NCBI GenBank assembly: GCA_017504735.1
Contig: JAFVQP010000167.1
Coordinates: 1 to 33,478, forward strand
Direction: 5' to 3'
Source: Clostridia bacterium
GTDB lineage: Bacteria > Bacillota_A > Clostridia > Christensenellales > Borkfalkiaceae
DNA: 33,478 bases
Shown here piece after piece: positions 21,172 to 30,950 of the stretch. Position 1 is the first letter of the stretch. The number at the start of each line of letters is the position of its first letter. The notes under the pieces were generated by a model. That model did no database searches. It had not been told where the DNA came from and saw only the letters and a program-made list of their open reading frames with translations. The position numbers were made by a program, and so were the translations under genes.

Positions 21172-22235
21172 TGGGCTGTATCCTACATATGGAAAAAACT
21201 ACGAAATTTGACTTTCATCAAATACCTGCCCCCTTGCTTTCTTGGTATGAAGGGTGCAAACGAGACTTGCCTTGGCGGGAAAACGTTACGCCTTATCGGG
21301 TGTGGGTGTCGGAAATTATGTTGCAACAAACGCGCGTGGAAGCGGTTAAGGAATACTTTGTACGCTTTATGGATGCTTTGCCTACCGTGGAAGACCTTGC
21401 ACAGTGTGAAGAGGAAAAGCTGTTAAAGCTTTGGGAAGGGCTTGGTTATTACAGCCGAGCGCGCAATCTGCAAAAGGCGGCGAAACAGCTTGTGCTTTTT
21501 TACGATGGGGCATTTCCCAAAGATAAAAAGGCGTTGATGGATTTGCCTGGGATAGGCAGTTACACCGCAGGGGCGATTGCGTCGATTGCGTTTGGTTTGC
21601 CTGAGGCGGCGGTAGATGGTAACGTGTTTCGTGTGGCGGCGAGGTTGGAAGAAAATTCCACCTGCATAGCCGACCCTAAATATAGAAAATACTTGGAAGA
21701 AACGCTGACGGCGGTTTACCCCGAGGCGGGGGAAAAGTGTAGTGCGTTTACGCAAAGCTTGTTCGAGCTAGGCGCATTGATTTGCAAACCGCAAAGCCCC
21801 GATTGCGAGGCTTGTCCTTTGAAAGGGTGTTGCAGGGCGTATCAAAAGGGTACGCAAGCGCTTTTTCCCGTGATGCCTGAAAAGAAAGCAAAACGGCAGG
21901 AAAAGGTGTTTGTTTTTGTGTTGGAAACCCCTCAAGGGTTTTGCATACGCCGTAGAGAAGAGGGCGTTTTGCGTGGGTTGAACGAATTTCCTTCTGTGGT
22001 TGCAGAGGAAGGCGATTCTCCTGAAAAAATATTAAATGAATGGGGCATGTATGCGTTCACGGAGAGAAAACGCAAAAAATACACGCATATTTTCACCCAT
22101 ATACGGTGGGATATTACTTGTATTTGGGCGCAGGTAGAGGATGCGCCGTTCGACACCTATACTTTGGATGAAATTGAGGAAAGTATCTCCCTGCCGACTG
22201 CGTTTAAACAGTGTTTGGGGATTTTAAAAGTATGA
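21171..22235 (+). CDS. mutY: A/G-specific adenine glycosylase
   Basis: Removes adenine mispaired with 8-oxoguanine in base-excision repair. 354 residues from the ATG overlapping the previous stop (TGATG); a later Met at 21189 is an alternative. Catalytic Glu in WVSEIMLQQTRVEAV, helix-hairpin-helix LPGIGSYTAGAIASIAFG, catalytic Asp in AVDGNVFRV, and an iron-sulfur cluster motif C-x6-C-x2-C-x5-C (CKPQSPDCEACPLKGCC). The C-terminal third is a Nudix-like domain that reads 8-oxoG. Ends overlapping the HNH gene (ATGA). Confidence 0.96.
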   Translation: MGCILHMEKTTKFDFHQIPAPLLSWYEGCKRDLPWRENVTPYRVWVSEIMLQQTRVEAVKEYFVRFMDALPTVEDLAQCEEEKLLKLWEGLGYYSRARNLQKAAKQLVLFYDGAFPKDKKALMDLPGIGSYTAGAIASIAFGLPEAAVDGNVFRVAARLEENSTCIADPKYRKYLEETLTAVYPEAGEKCSAFTQSLFELGALICKPQSPDCEACPLKGCCRAYQKGTQALFPVMPEKKAKRQEKVFVFVLETPQGFCIRRREEGVLRGLNEFPSVVAEEGDSPEKILNEWGMYAFTERKRKKYTHIFTHIRWDITCIWAQVEDAPFDTYTLDEIEESISLPTAFKQCLGILKV

Positions 22236-22684
22236 AAGAATATAAATTGACGTTTGAAATGGTGCCTGAGGAGTGCTGGTTTAGCAATTTACGCAGTGTT
22301 TTACAGCCCAAGGATTGGGATACAGTGAGGCGTGACGCATATGCACGGGCTGGCGGCAGGTGTAGGATTTGCGGAAGGCAAGCCCGTCTAGAGGCGCATG
22401 AAAAGTGGAGCTACGACGACGAAAAGGCGTTGCAAAAGTTAGAGGACGTGGTGGCGCTTTGTCACAGCTGTCACGAGGTAAAGCATATCAGCCGTACCCA
22501 GCTGATGGGGAGGGGTATGGAAGCGATGGAGCATTTTATGAAGGTCAATCGCTGTTCGCAAATGGATTTTCACGCGGCGTTGCAAGAGGCAAACGATGAA
22601 TATTTTCGCCGCAACCGCGTGGAAGGCTGGGTGACGGACGTGACTTGGCTTAAGGATAGATTTGACATAAAGTTAAAATATTAA
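22232..22684 (+). CDS. HNH-fold nuclease-like protein
   Basis: 150 residues; the ATG at 22232 overlaps the mutY stop. Motifs: CRICGRQARLEAHEKWSYDD and VVALCHSCHEVKH, i.e. two CxxC zinc knuckles with the conserved His residues of the betabetaalpha-metal fold. Proteins of this compact type are common and mostly uncharacterised; coupling to mutY hints at a DNA repair role, but that is inference. The C-terminal 60 residues (FHAALQEANDEYFRRNR, DVTWLKDRF) are outside the HNH fold. Confidence 0.82.
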   Translation: MKEYKLTFEMVPEECWFSNLRSVLQPKDWDTVRRDAYARAGGRCRICGRQARLEAHEKWSYDDEKALQKLEDVVALCHSCHEVKHISRTQLMGRGMEAMEHFMKVNRCSQMDFHAALQEANDEYFRRNRVEGWVTDVTWLKDRFDIKLKY

Positions 22685-22700
22685 AAGAGAGGAATAGATT

Positions 22701-23318
22701 ATGAAGGTATTACTTGTAAACGGCAGTTATCACGAAAAGGGTTGCACCTACACCGCACTTGCGGAAGTGGCAAAGTCGTTGAACGCAAACGGCGTGGAAA
22801 CGGAAATTTACTGGCTTGGTCAAAACCAGGTAAGCGGTTGTAAGGGTTGCTGGGCTTGTAAGAAGATCAAAAAATGCGTGATTGACGATGGTATGAACGA
22901 ATTTGTGGCAAAAGCGGCGGAATTCGACGGCTTTGTCTTCGGTTCGCCTGTGTATTACGCATCGGCGGCAGGCGCATTGGTTAGTTTTATGGACCGTGTA
23001 TTTTACAGCGGCGGTAAACATCTTGCATACAAACCTGCGGCGGCGGTGGTTAGCTGCAGACGCGCGGGCGCAAGTACGACCTTTGACGTGATTAACAAGT
23101 ATTTTACCATCAATAATATGCCTATCGTAGGGTCGAATTACTGGAACGAAATCCACGGCAACACCGCGGAAGAAGCGGCGCAGGACGAAGAAGGTCTGCA
23201 AACGATGCGTGTGCTCGGCAACAATATGGCTTGGCTGCTTAAATGTATCCAACTTGGCAAAGAGGCAGGGATTGCACCTGAAACGGAAAAGAAAATTTGG
23301 ACAAATTTCATCCGTTAA
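22701..23318 (+). CDS. NADPH-dependent FMN reductase / flavodoxin-fold protein
   Basis: 205 residues. Flavodoxin-like fold: KVLLVNGSYHEKGCTYTALA binds the FMN phosphate, SPVYYASAAGALVSFMDR contacts the isoalloxazine. A Cys-rich insert, GCKGCWACKKIKKCVIDDGM, is typical of the iron-sulfur flavoprotein/FMN reductase branch, so it may hold an Fe-S cluster or redox thiols. Substrate unknown. AGAGGAA precedes the start, 16 bases after the HNH gene; probably the last gene of the operon. Confidence 0.88.
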   Translation: MKVLLVNGSYHEKGCTYTALAEVAKSLNANGVETEIYWLGQNQVSGCKGCWACKKIKKCVIDDGMNEFVAKAAEFDGFVFGSPVYYASAAGALVSFMDRVFYSGGKHLAYKPAAAVVSCRRAGASTTFDVINKYFTINNMPIVGSNYWNEIHGNTAEEAAQDEEGLQTMRVLGNNMAWLLKCIQLGKEAGIAPETEKKIWTNFIR

Positions 23319-23350
23319 AGGGATTTTCGTAATACTTAGTAGGAAAAATG

Positions 23351-23385
23351 AACCCCAAGGTTGTTGAAAGCCTTGGGGTTTCTCT
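23351..23385 (+). terminator. Terminator after the flavoprotein gene
   Basis: AACCCCAAGG with CCTTGGGGTT (10 bp, 10-base loop) then TCTCTC. The tail is poor in consecutive T but the stem is strong. Confidence 0.75.
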
Positions 23386-23400
23386 CATATAAGCCGATTT

Positions 23401-23416
23401 TGTGAAAAAGTTCACA
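23401..23416. promoter_or_regulatory. CRP/FNR-like palindrome upstream of the BspA-like gene
   Basis: TGTGA-AAAAGT-TCACA is an exact match to the TGTGA-N6-TCACA recognition pattern of the CRP family. It is centred about 70 bases before the predicted transcription start, a spacing used by class I CRP activators. Confidence 0.55.
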
Positions 23417-23417
23417 G

Positions 23418-23437
23418 TTTCTATATGGATATAGAAA
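23418..23437. promoter_or_regulatory. Second operator-like palindrome upstream of the BspA-like gene
   Basis: TTTCTATATGGATATAGAAA is a 9-bp inverted repeat around GG that ends just before the -35 box. Confidence 0.5.
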
Positions 23438-23443
23438 TAAGGC

Positions 23444-23472
23444 TTGACGGAAGCGAAAAAAAGTGCTAAGAT
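23444..23472 (+). promoter_or_regulatory. Promoter of the BspA-like gene
   Basis: TTGACG (23444-23449), 17 bases, TAAGAT (23467-23472) with an extended -10 TGC. Weaker than the neighbouring consensus promoters, consistent with activator dependence. Confidence 0.65.
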
Positions 23473-23497
23473 AATTACATAATATGGAGGTTGGCAT

Positions 23498-26400
23498 ATG
23501 AAAAAGATGAAAAAACTTCTTTTGACGGCTTTGGGTGTCCTGACGATTGCGGCAGGCTCCTTTGGTATGGTTGCATGTAAAGAGGAAAGCGACAACAGCT
23601 CTACACAAGAAGACAATCAAATCCGTGCAGTTTATAACATGTACGTGGCGGATAAGGAAGCACAGGGGAAAACGCCCCTTACCTATGAAATGTGGTTGCT
23701 TAGCATCAAAGGGGATAAGGGTGACGATGGAGAAGATGGCTTAACCCCTTACATTGGTGAAAATGGTAACTGGTGGATTGGCGAGTTTGACACGGGCGTA
23801 AATGCAAGCGGTGAAAAAGGCGACAAAGGTGAAACTGGCGACAAAGGCGAACAAGGCGCGCAAGGTGAAAAGGGCGAAGATGGTAAAGACTGCGTCGGTA
23901 TTGAAAAGGTTGAATACGACGAAAATGGCAACCTTGTTATTACGTTAGCGGATGGAACTACAACTACAATTGTTCATGAATGGAGTTTTGATTATACATT
24001 GGTCGAAGCGAATTGCACAAAACTGGGGTTAGAGCTTTATTCCTGCAATAAATGTGGTCTTACAAAAACTGTAAAAATCCCAGCACATGGGCACACAGTT
24101 CATAATGATGCTACTTGTACGGAAGATAAAATCTGTACTACATGTGGTGATGTGGTTGAAGTAGCCTTTGGACATAATTATATTGATAGAATGTGTGCGA
24201 ATTGTAACAAATATGAACCCTCCAAAGGATTGTCGTACGAATTATCCAACGATGGCTCATATTATAAAGTTACAGGAGCTGGCACATGCACTGATAGTAT
24301 TCTTGTTATACCATCAACATATAACAATATTCCCGTTAAAGTCATAGCGGAAGAGGCGTTTAACAATTGTGATTTTATTATCGACTTGATAATAGAAGAA
24401 AATGTCACTGTAGTGGAAAGTGATGCGTTTTATGGGTGTGATAATATTGTTAATATTGCTATTCCAAGTACAATACAAGACTTTAGTATATATGGACTTC
24501 GTGATGCTTATTGTTTGCAAACCATAATTGTAGATGAAAATAATTTGGTGTATAAGTCATTAGATGGCAACTTATATAGTAAAGACGGAAAAACATTATA
24601 CAAGTATTGTGCAGGAAAGAAAAACAACAGTTTTATCGTACCCAGTGAGACCAATTTTATTGCGTCATATGCTTTTAGTTATGCTACAAATCTAAGGGAA
24701 ATTACAATTAACGAACCGGTGTCGACGGGTATGGGTGATGCTTTCTATAATTGCTCCAATATATCTAGGGTAAATACGAGCAGTATAGACAATTGGTTTT
24801 GCATGGAGTTTTTTCCTATATATGGAACCCCTATGTATAATGGAGCGGATTTATATGTTAATGGTGAGAAGTTGACTTCATTGATTCTTTCTGAAGACTC
24901 AAGCAATATAGCTTCGTATTGTATGTATGGCTGTTCAAGTATCGAGAGTATTACTATTTCTGATGGTTACACGGGTGATTTAAGATATAAGTTTATGCTT
25001 TGTGAGAATCTTGAGCAATATATTGTTAGTCGAACCCATCCTTTATATTCCACGATAGATGGTAATTTATATAACAAAGCAGGGACTAAACTTATTGATT
25101 ATTGTAACGGAAGGACAAGTACCAGTTTTAAAATTCCTGATGGTGTCGTTGAGCTTGATGAATATGCATTTAGAGGCGATAATTCATTGTGCTATTTAAC
25201 TATTCCTGCAAGTCTTCAAAAAATGGGAACATACAGCAAAATATATGAAACCTATGTATTTATTGATTGTGATAATCTTTCAAGTATATATGTAGATGAA
25301 AATAACCCTAATTTTTCGTCTATTAATGGTATACTTTTTAATAAGGATGCAACAATTTTATATAGATTTCCTGAAGGTAAATATTATTATTCTTATGATA
25401 TTCCAAAGAGTGTGAAGAGTATCAGTGATAATGCATTTAGGGATTGTGATTGTATTGATTCTATAAATTTGCCAGAAGGACTTACAACAATTGGAGCATA
25501 TGCTTTTTATGGAGCTAAATATATATACGATATTGATTTACCAAACAGTTTAAAAGAAGTCGGGTCTGAAGCATTTACTGAAACCAGATTTTTAAATGAA
25601 TTGCAGTGGGAGGATGGAGTATTATATATTGGAAATTTTTTATATCAAGCAAATGATGAAATAGAAGAACACTATGTAGTAAAAGATGGAACAATCAGTA
25701 TTTTGGAGAGTGCGTTCCAAGATACTACGGCAAAGAGTGTAGTTATTCCTGAAGGAGTAGAAAAGATTGGTCACTTTGCTTTTGGATCTTCTAAAAATTT
25801 AGAATATATTGTTTTACCTAAGAGTATTAAATTTATTAGCAATCAGATAGTCGATTATTGTGATAATTATAGGTATACGTTGTATATGGGGACACCTGAT
25901 GATTTTAGACAAATAAATGGATATGAAGGTGTTGAAAATTATGGACCTATATATTACTATTCTGAAACAATGCCAACTGATACACACCATACATATTGGC
26001 ACTATGTTGATAATGGGGTGGGAATATGGGAACAAGATGAGTCTAATTCTGTAATATATAGTTTATCTCAAGATGAAACATATTATATTGTCACAGGTTT
26101 AAATGGATGGGTTGCTGATATTGTAATAAGCAGTACATATAACGGGTTGCCAGTAAAGGAGATTGATGATTATGCTTTTACAAATAACGATAGTTATAAT
26201 AGCATAACGATTCCCAGCAGTATAGAAAAAATTAATAATTATGCATTTGGGGGTACGAAATTCAAAGAAGTACATATTTCAGATATAGAATCTTGGTTAA
26301 ATATATCTTTAGAGTCGGAATACTCAAATCCTGCGTGTTGGGGAGCAAATGTTTTTGTTAATGGAGTGCCTGCTACAGAAATTTATATTCCAAGCGATGT

Positions 26401-27379
26401 TTCATATATTAGTGAATATGCCTTTACAGGTTGGAAAAATCTTGTTAAGATTAATGTTAGCACATCAAATCCATATTATAGCGCTATTGATGGTGTCTTG
26501 TATAATAAAAATGGAACAGAACTCATCAAATATTGTTCATGGCGTGATTCGTTAGGTTTTGTAATACCAGACGGAGTAACAAAAATTGCCGCCAATGCGT
26601 TTAAAGATTGCTCTAATGTAAGAGAAATAACACTGCCGGAAAGTGTAATAGAAATTGGAGAAAATGCTTTTGAAGGATGTTACAATATTTCAATAGTAAA
26701 TGCACATAGTTTGGAAAGCTGGTTGAATATTGAGTTTGCATCATATAACTCAAATCCTGCATATAATTGTGTGGGGTTATTGATTGGTGGAGAACAAATT
26801 ACGGAACTTGTTATTCCTGATGGTATAACATCTATTGGAGATTATCAATTTTATAGTTGCAATAGTCTTGTAAGTGTAGTCATCCCCGACAGTGTAACCT
26901 CGATTGGTAATTCTGCGTTCTCTTCTTGCAGTAGCTTGACGAGTGTGGTAATTGGTGAAAGTGTAACATCGATCGGTTATGAGGCATTCTATGCTTGCTA
27001 TAGTTTGACGAGTATAGAAATCCCTAACAGTGTAACCTCAATTAGCTCAAGGGCATTTATGAGTTGCGAGAGTCTAACGAGTGTGGTGCTCGGTGAAGGG
27101 GTGAGGATGATTAGCGGTTGGACATTCGCTTATTGCTATAGTTTGACAAGTATTATAATCTCTGAGAATATAACCTCGATTGGCTCTTATGCATTTCGTG
27201 GTTGTAATAGTTTGACGAGCATAGTAATTCCTGACAGTGTAACCCAAATTGGTCTAGGTGCGTTCGAGGTTTGTGATAATTTGACGATTTATTGCGAGGC
27301 GGAAAGCCGACCTAGCGGATGGGATTATAATTGGAATTCTTCTTATCGTCCTGTACAATGGGGTTGGAAGGAAGAGTGA
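23498..27379 (+). CDS. BspA-type leucine-rich-repeat lipoprotein with collagen-like and Cys-rich segments
   Basis: 1,293 residues. Lipoprotein signal ending GMVAC; a motif related to that of the HtrA-type protein (YEMWLLSIKGDKGDDGEDG, about 65-85); a Gly-X-Y collagen-like stretch (about 105-130, GEKGDKGETGDKGEQGAQGE); Cys-knuckle sequence (about 165-250: YSCNKCGLTKTVKIPAHGH, DKICTTCGDVVE, MCANCNKYE); then many TpLRR/BspA repeats of about 23 residues (I-P-x-S-V-T-x-I-G-x-x-A-F-x-x-C-x-x-L-T-x-I). The end, WNSSYRPVQWGWKEE, is typical of the family. Such proteins are surface exposed and often bind host or matrix molecules, but the ligand is unknown. Codon use and GC drop sharply at about residue 148 and recover near 1125, so the middle looks transferred or differently evolved. 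GGAGG precedes the ATG. Confidence 0.93.
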   Translation: MKKMKKLLLTALGVLTIAAGSFGMVACKEESDNSSTQEDNQIRAVYNMYVADKEAQGKTPLTYEMWLLSIKGDKGDDGEDGLTPYIGENGNWWIGEFDTGVNASGEKGDKGETGDKGEQGAQGEKGEDGKDCVGIEKVEYDENGNLVITLADGTTTTIVHEWSFDYTLVEANCTKLGLELYSCNKCGLTKTVKIPAHGHTVHNDATCTEDKICTTCGDVVEVAFGHNYIDRMCANCNKYEPSKGLSYELSNDGSYYKVTGAGTCTDSILVIPSTYNNIPVKVIAEEAFNNCDFIIDLIIEENVTVVESDAFYGCDNIVNIAIPSTIQDFSIYGLRDAYCLQTIIVDENNLVYKSLDGNLYSKDGKTLYKYCAGKKNNSFIVPSETNFIASYAFSYATNLREITINEPVSTGMGDAFYNCSNISRVNTSSIDNWFCMEFFPIYGTPMYNGADLYVNGEKLTSLILSEDSSNIASYCMYGCSSIESITISDGYTGDLRYKFMLCENLEQYIVSRTHPLYSTIDGNLYNKAGTKLIDYCNGRTSTSFKIPDGVVELDEYAFRGDNSLCYLTIPASLQKMGTYSKIYETYVFIDCDNLSSIYVDENNPNFSSINGILFNKDATILYRFPEGKYYYSYDIPKSVKSISDNAFRDCDCIDSINLPEGLTTIGAYAFYGAKYIYDIDLPNSLKEVGSEAFTETRFLNELQWEDGVLYIGNFLYQANDEIEEHYVVKDGTISILESAFQDTTAKSVVIPEGVEKIGHFAFGSSKNLEYIVLPKSIKFISNQIVDYCDNYRYTLYMGTPDDFRQINGYEGVENYGPIYYYSETMPTDTHHTYWHYVDNGVGIWEQDESNSVIYSLSQDETYYIVTGLNGWVADIVISSTYNGLPVKEIDDYAFTNNDSYNSITIPSSIEKINNYAFGGTKFKEVHISDIESWLNISLESEYSNPACWGANVFVNGVPATEIYIPSDVSYISEYAFTGWKNLVKINVSTSNPYYSAIDGVLYNKNGTELIKYCSWRDSLGFVIPDGVTKIAANAFKDCSNVREITLPESVIEIGENAFEGCYNISIVNAHSLESWLNIEFASYNSNPAYNCVGLLIGGEQITELVIPDGITSIGDYQFYSCNSLVSVVIPDSVTSIGNSAFSSCSSLTSVVIGESVTSIGYEAFYACYSLTSIEIPNSVTSISSRAFMSCESLTSVVLGEGVRMISGWTFAYCYSLTSIIISENITSIGSYAFRGCNSLTSIVIPDSVTQIGLGAFEVCDNLTIYCEAESRPSGWDYNWNSSYRPVQWGWKEE
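26891..27304 (+). repeat. 69-base tandem repeats encoding TpLRR units
   Basis: Homologous positions recur every 69 bases at 26891, 26960, 27029, 27098, 27167 and 27236 (AGTGTAAC-like starts), each encoding one 23-residue repeat. High DNA similarity between units allows recombination-driven length change. Confidence 0.85.
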
Positions 27380-27382
27380 TGT

Positions 27383-27410
27383 AAAAAAACGCCTGAAAGG
27401 GCGTTTTTTT
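27383..27410 (+). terminator. Terminator after the BspA-like gene
   Basis: AAAAAAACGCC with GGCGTTTTTTT, a 6-base loop (TGAAAG). The repeat array begins five bases downstream. Confidence 0.85.
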
Positions 27411-27414
27411 CATG

Positions 27415-27620
27415 GGTGAAGTTTTCGCCGTGGGCGAAAGAGAAGTTCTTACAGAGTGAAGTTTTTCGCTCTGCTCAAAGTGAAGTTTTTTGCGTTTTGC
27501 AAAAAGTTGTGGTGATATAAATAATGGCAATAACTTGCCCGAAAGGGCAAACTTCACTGCGCCATGGCGCAACTTCACTGGCGTAGCCAACTTCACTGTG
27601 CCAAAGGGCATAACTTCACC
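27415..27620. repeat. Two-armed GTGAAGT/hairpin repeat array before dnaK
   Basis: The left arm has units GTGAAGT at 27416, GAGAAGT at 27440, GTGAAGT at 27456 and 27480, separated by different inverted repeats: TTTCGCC-GTG-GGCGAAA, TCT-TAC-AGA, an eroded one, and TTTTTGC-GTTTT-GCAAAAA. A core (27506-27534: GTTGTGG...GATAT...CAATAAC) follows. The right arm is the same design inverted: ACTTCAC at four sites between 27551 and 27619, separated by TTGCCC-GAAA-GGGCAA, TGCGCCATGGCGCA, TGGC-GTA-GCCA and TGTGCC-AAAG-GGCATA. The region holds no gene I can support. Confidence 0.85.
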
Positions 27621-27638
27621 TTATAAACTATATATGGA

Positions 27639-27673
27639 CGCGAGGGGCGCAGGGGCGCGCTCCTTGCGTTTTT
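27639..27673 (+). terminator. GC-rich terminator-like hairpin before dnaK
   Basis: CGCGAGGGGCGC (27639-27650) pairs with GCGCTCCTTGCG (27657-27668), 12 bp with wobbles, followed by TTTTTACTTT. Its 3' end (CCTTGCGTTTTTA) matches the cdsA hairpin element. It isolates dnaK from the array. Confidence 0.7.
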
Positions 27674-27708
27674 ACTTTACAAAAAAATTTTTCAAAAAAG
27701 TTGTTTAA

Positions 27709-29574
<1,866 letters not shown>

Positions 29575-29617
29575 AAAGGAACTTCAACCCATACATGGGT
29601 GGGGTAAATTGAAAAAA

Positions 29618-29662
29618 TAGTGCGTAAATCGGGTTTGGCGAAGGTCAAACCCGTATGCGCTA
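29618..29662. other. Long hairpin between dnaK and the dnaJ array
   Basis: TAGTGCGTA (29618-29626) with TATGCGCTA (29654-29662) and CGGGTTTG (29630-29637) with CAAACCCG (29646-29653): a 17-bp stem interrupted by a 3-base bulge. No T tract follows. A smaller hairpin, CCCAT-AC-ATGGG, lies at about 29588-29599. Confidence 0.65.
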
Positions 29663-29666
29663 TAAA

Positions 29667-29783
29667 GGTGAATAGACGGCAGAGCCGTCGTGAATTGCGC
29701 CGTGGGCGCGTGAATTGAAAACTGCGTTTTCATGAATTGCAATGCTTAGCATTGCGTTGTGGCAGATATTAGCAATGCAATAG
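29667..29783 (+). repeat. One-armed GTGAATT/hairpin repeat array before dnaJ
   Basis: Units start at 29668 (GTGAATA), 29690 (GTGAATT), 29710 (GTGAATT) and 29732 (ATGAATT). They are separated by perfect inverted repeats, each with a 3-base loop: GACGGC-AGA-GCCGTC, GCGCC-GTG-GGCGC, GAAAAC-TGC-GTTTTC and GCAATGC-TTA-GCATTGC. The array ends in GTTGTGG and a core (29756-29783) like that of the dnaK array. The dnaJ ribosome binding site follows at once; there is no right arm. Confidence 0.88.
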
Positions 29784-29794
29784 AGGAAAGAACT

Positions 29795-30943
29795 ATGGCA
29801 GATAAAAAGAATTATTACGATATCCTTGGGGTGGATAAAAAGGCAACCCCAGAGGAAATAAAATCCGCATATCGCAAGCTTGCGATGAAATATCACCCCG
29901 ATAGAAACCAAGGTGACGAAGCGGCGGCGGAAAAATTTAAAGAGGTCAACGAGGCGCACGAAACCCTCTCCGACCAGCAAAAACGCGCGGCGTATGATTA
30001 CGAGTTGGAACATCCCGGTATGGGTGGTTTCGGTGGCGGTGGTTTTGGCGGCTTCGGAGGCGGTGGTTTTGAAGACATTTCCGACATTTTCTCTAGCATT
30101 TTTGGCGGCGGTTTCGGTGGCGGCAGCGCAAGAACGGCACAGTCGCAAGTGGGTGAGGATATTCAACGTGAAATGACCCTTTCCTTTATGGATGCGGCGA
30201 AGGGCTGTAAAAAGACCATTTCTTACACCCGTAACGAGCCCTGCTCCACCTGTCAAGGCACGGGTGCAAAGGGTGGCGTTGCATTCTCCACCTGCGGTAG
30301 ATGTCAAGGGAAAGGGGTGATTCAACAAATTCAAAATACGATGTTTGGGCGTACCATCCGTCAAAGTGCGTGTCCCGATTGCGGCGGTACGGGTAAAATC
30401 ATCAAGGAAAAGTGTCCTGACTGTAAGGGAAAAGGTGCGCAACGCAAGGAAACGACGGTTAGTTTTGACATTCCTGCAGGCGTGGATACCAACAGTTATA
30501 TCCGCAAGCGCGGTTTTGGCCAAGCGGCACCCCATGGCGGTACACCTGGCGATTTAATCGTTGTGTTCCGTGTAGAACCGCATAAAATTTTTGTGCGCGA
30601 CCGTTTTGATTTGAAAATTGATTTGCCTATTTCCTATAAAACGGCAGTTTTGGGCGGTACGGTAAAAGTGCCTACCATCGACGAAACGTTTGAATTTACC
30701 ATTCCTGAAGGCACGCAAAGCGGCACGGTGTTCACCTTGCGCGGGAAGGGGATTAAATCTGCAAGAAACGGCACGGGCAACTTGATTGTGCGTGTGATTG
30801 TGGAAATTCCTACCAAGCTTTCCAAAGAGCAAAAACGCAACCTTGAAAGCTTTGACGAGGATTTGGAATTGAAGCAATATGACAAAATGCGCCGTTATTC
30901 GGACAACGTTAGTTCGCTTTACGGTGAAAAACCATATAAGTAA
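29795..30943 (+). CDS. dnaJ: Chaperone protein DnaJ (Hsp40)
   Basis: Stimulates DnaK ATPase and delivers substrates. 382 residues from the ATG at 29795 (GAGGAAAG upstream). J domain (1-70) with the HPD motif ([13 protein letters not shown]), Gly/Phe-rich linker (about 75-115), zinc domain with four CxxCxGxG motifs ([32 protein letters not shown]), then the C-terminal substrate domains. An in-frame GTG at 29759 would extend it by 12 residues through the array core and is rejected. TGGCAGATA occurs both there and at the true start. Confidence 0.96.
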   Translation: MADKKNYYDILGVDKKATPEEIKSAYRKLAMKYHPDRNQGDEAAAEKFKEVNEAHETLSDQQKRAAYDYELEHPGMGGFGGGGFGGFGGGGFEDISDIFSSIFGGGFGGGSARTAQSQVGEDIQREMTLSFMDAAKGCKKTISYTRNEPCSTCQGTGAKGGVAFSTCGRCQGKGVIQQIQNTMFGRTIRQSACPDCGGTGKIIKEKCPDCKGKGAQRKETTVSFDIPAGVDTNSYIRKRGFGQAAPHGGTPGDLIVVFRVEPHKIFVRDRFDLKIDLPISYKTAVLGGTVKVPTIDETFEFTIPEGTQSGTVFTLRGKGIKSARNGTGNLIVRVIVEIPTKLSKEQKRNLESFDEDLELKQYDKMRRYSDNVSSLYGEKPYK

Positions 30944-30950
30944 AAATTTG

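Noticed and set aside
27415..27620. CRISPR array
   Set aside because: The units are only 7 bases, the spacers are themselves palindromes of variable length, the orientation inverts midway and there are no cas genes.
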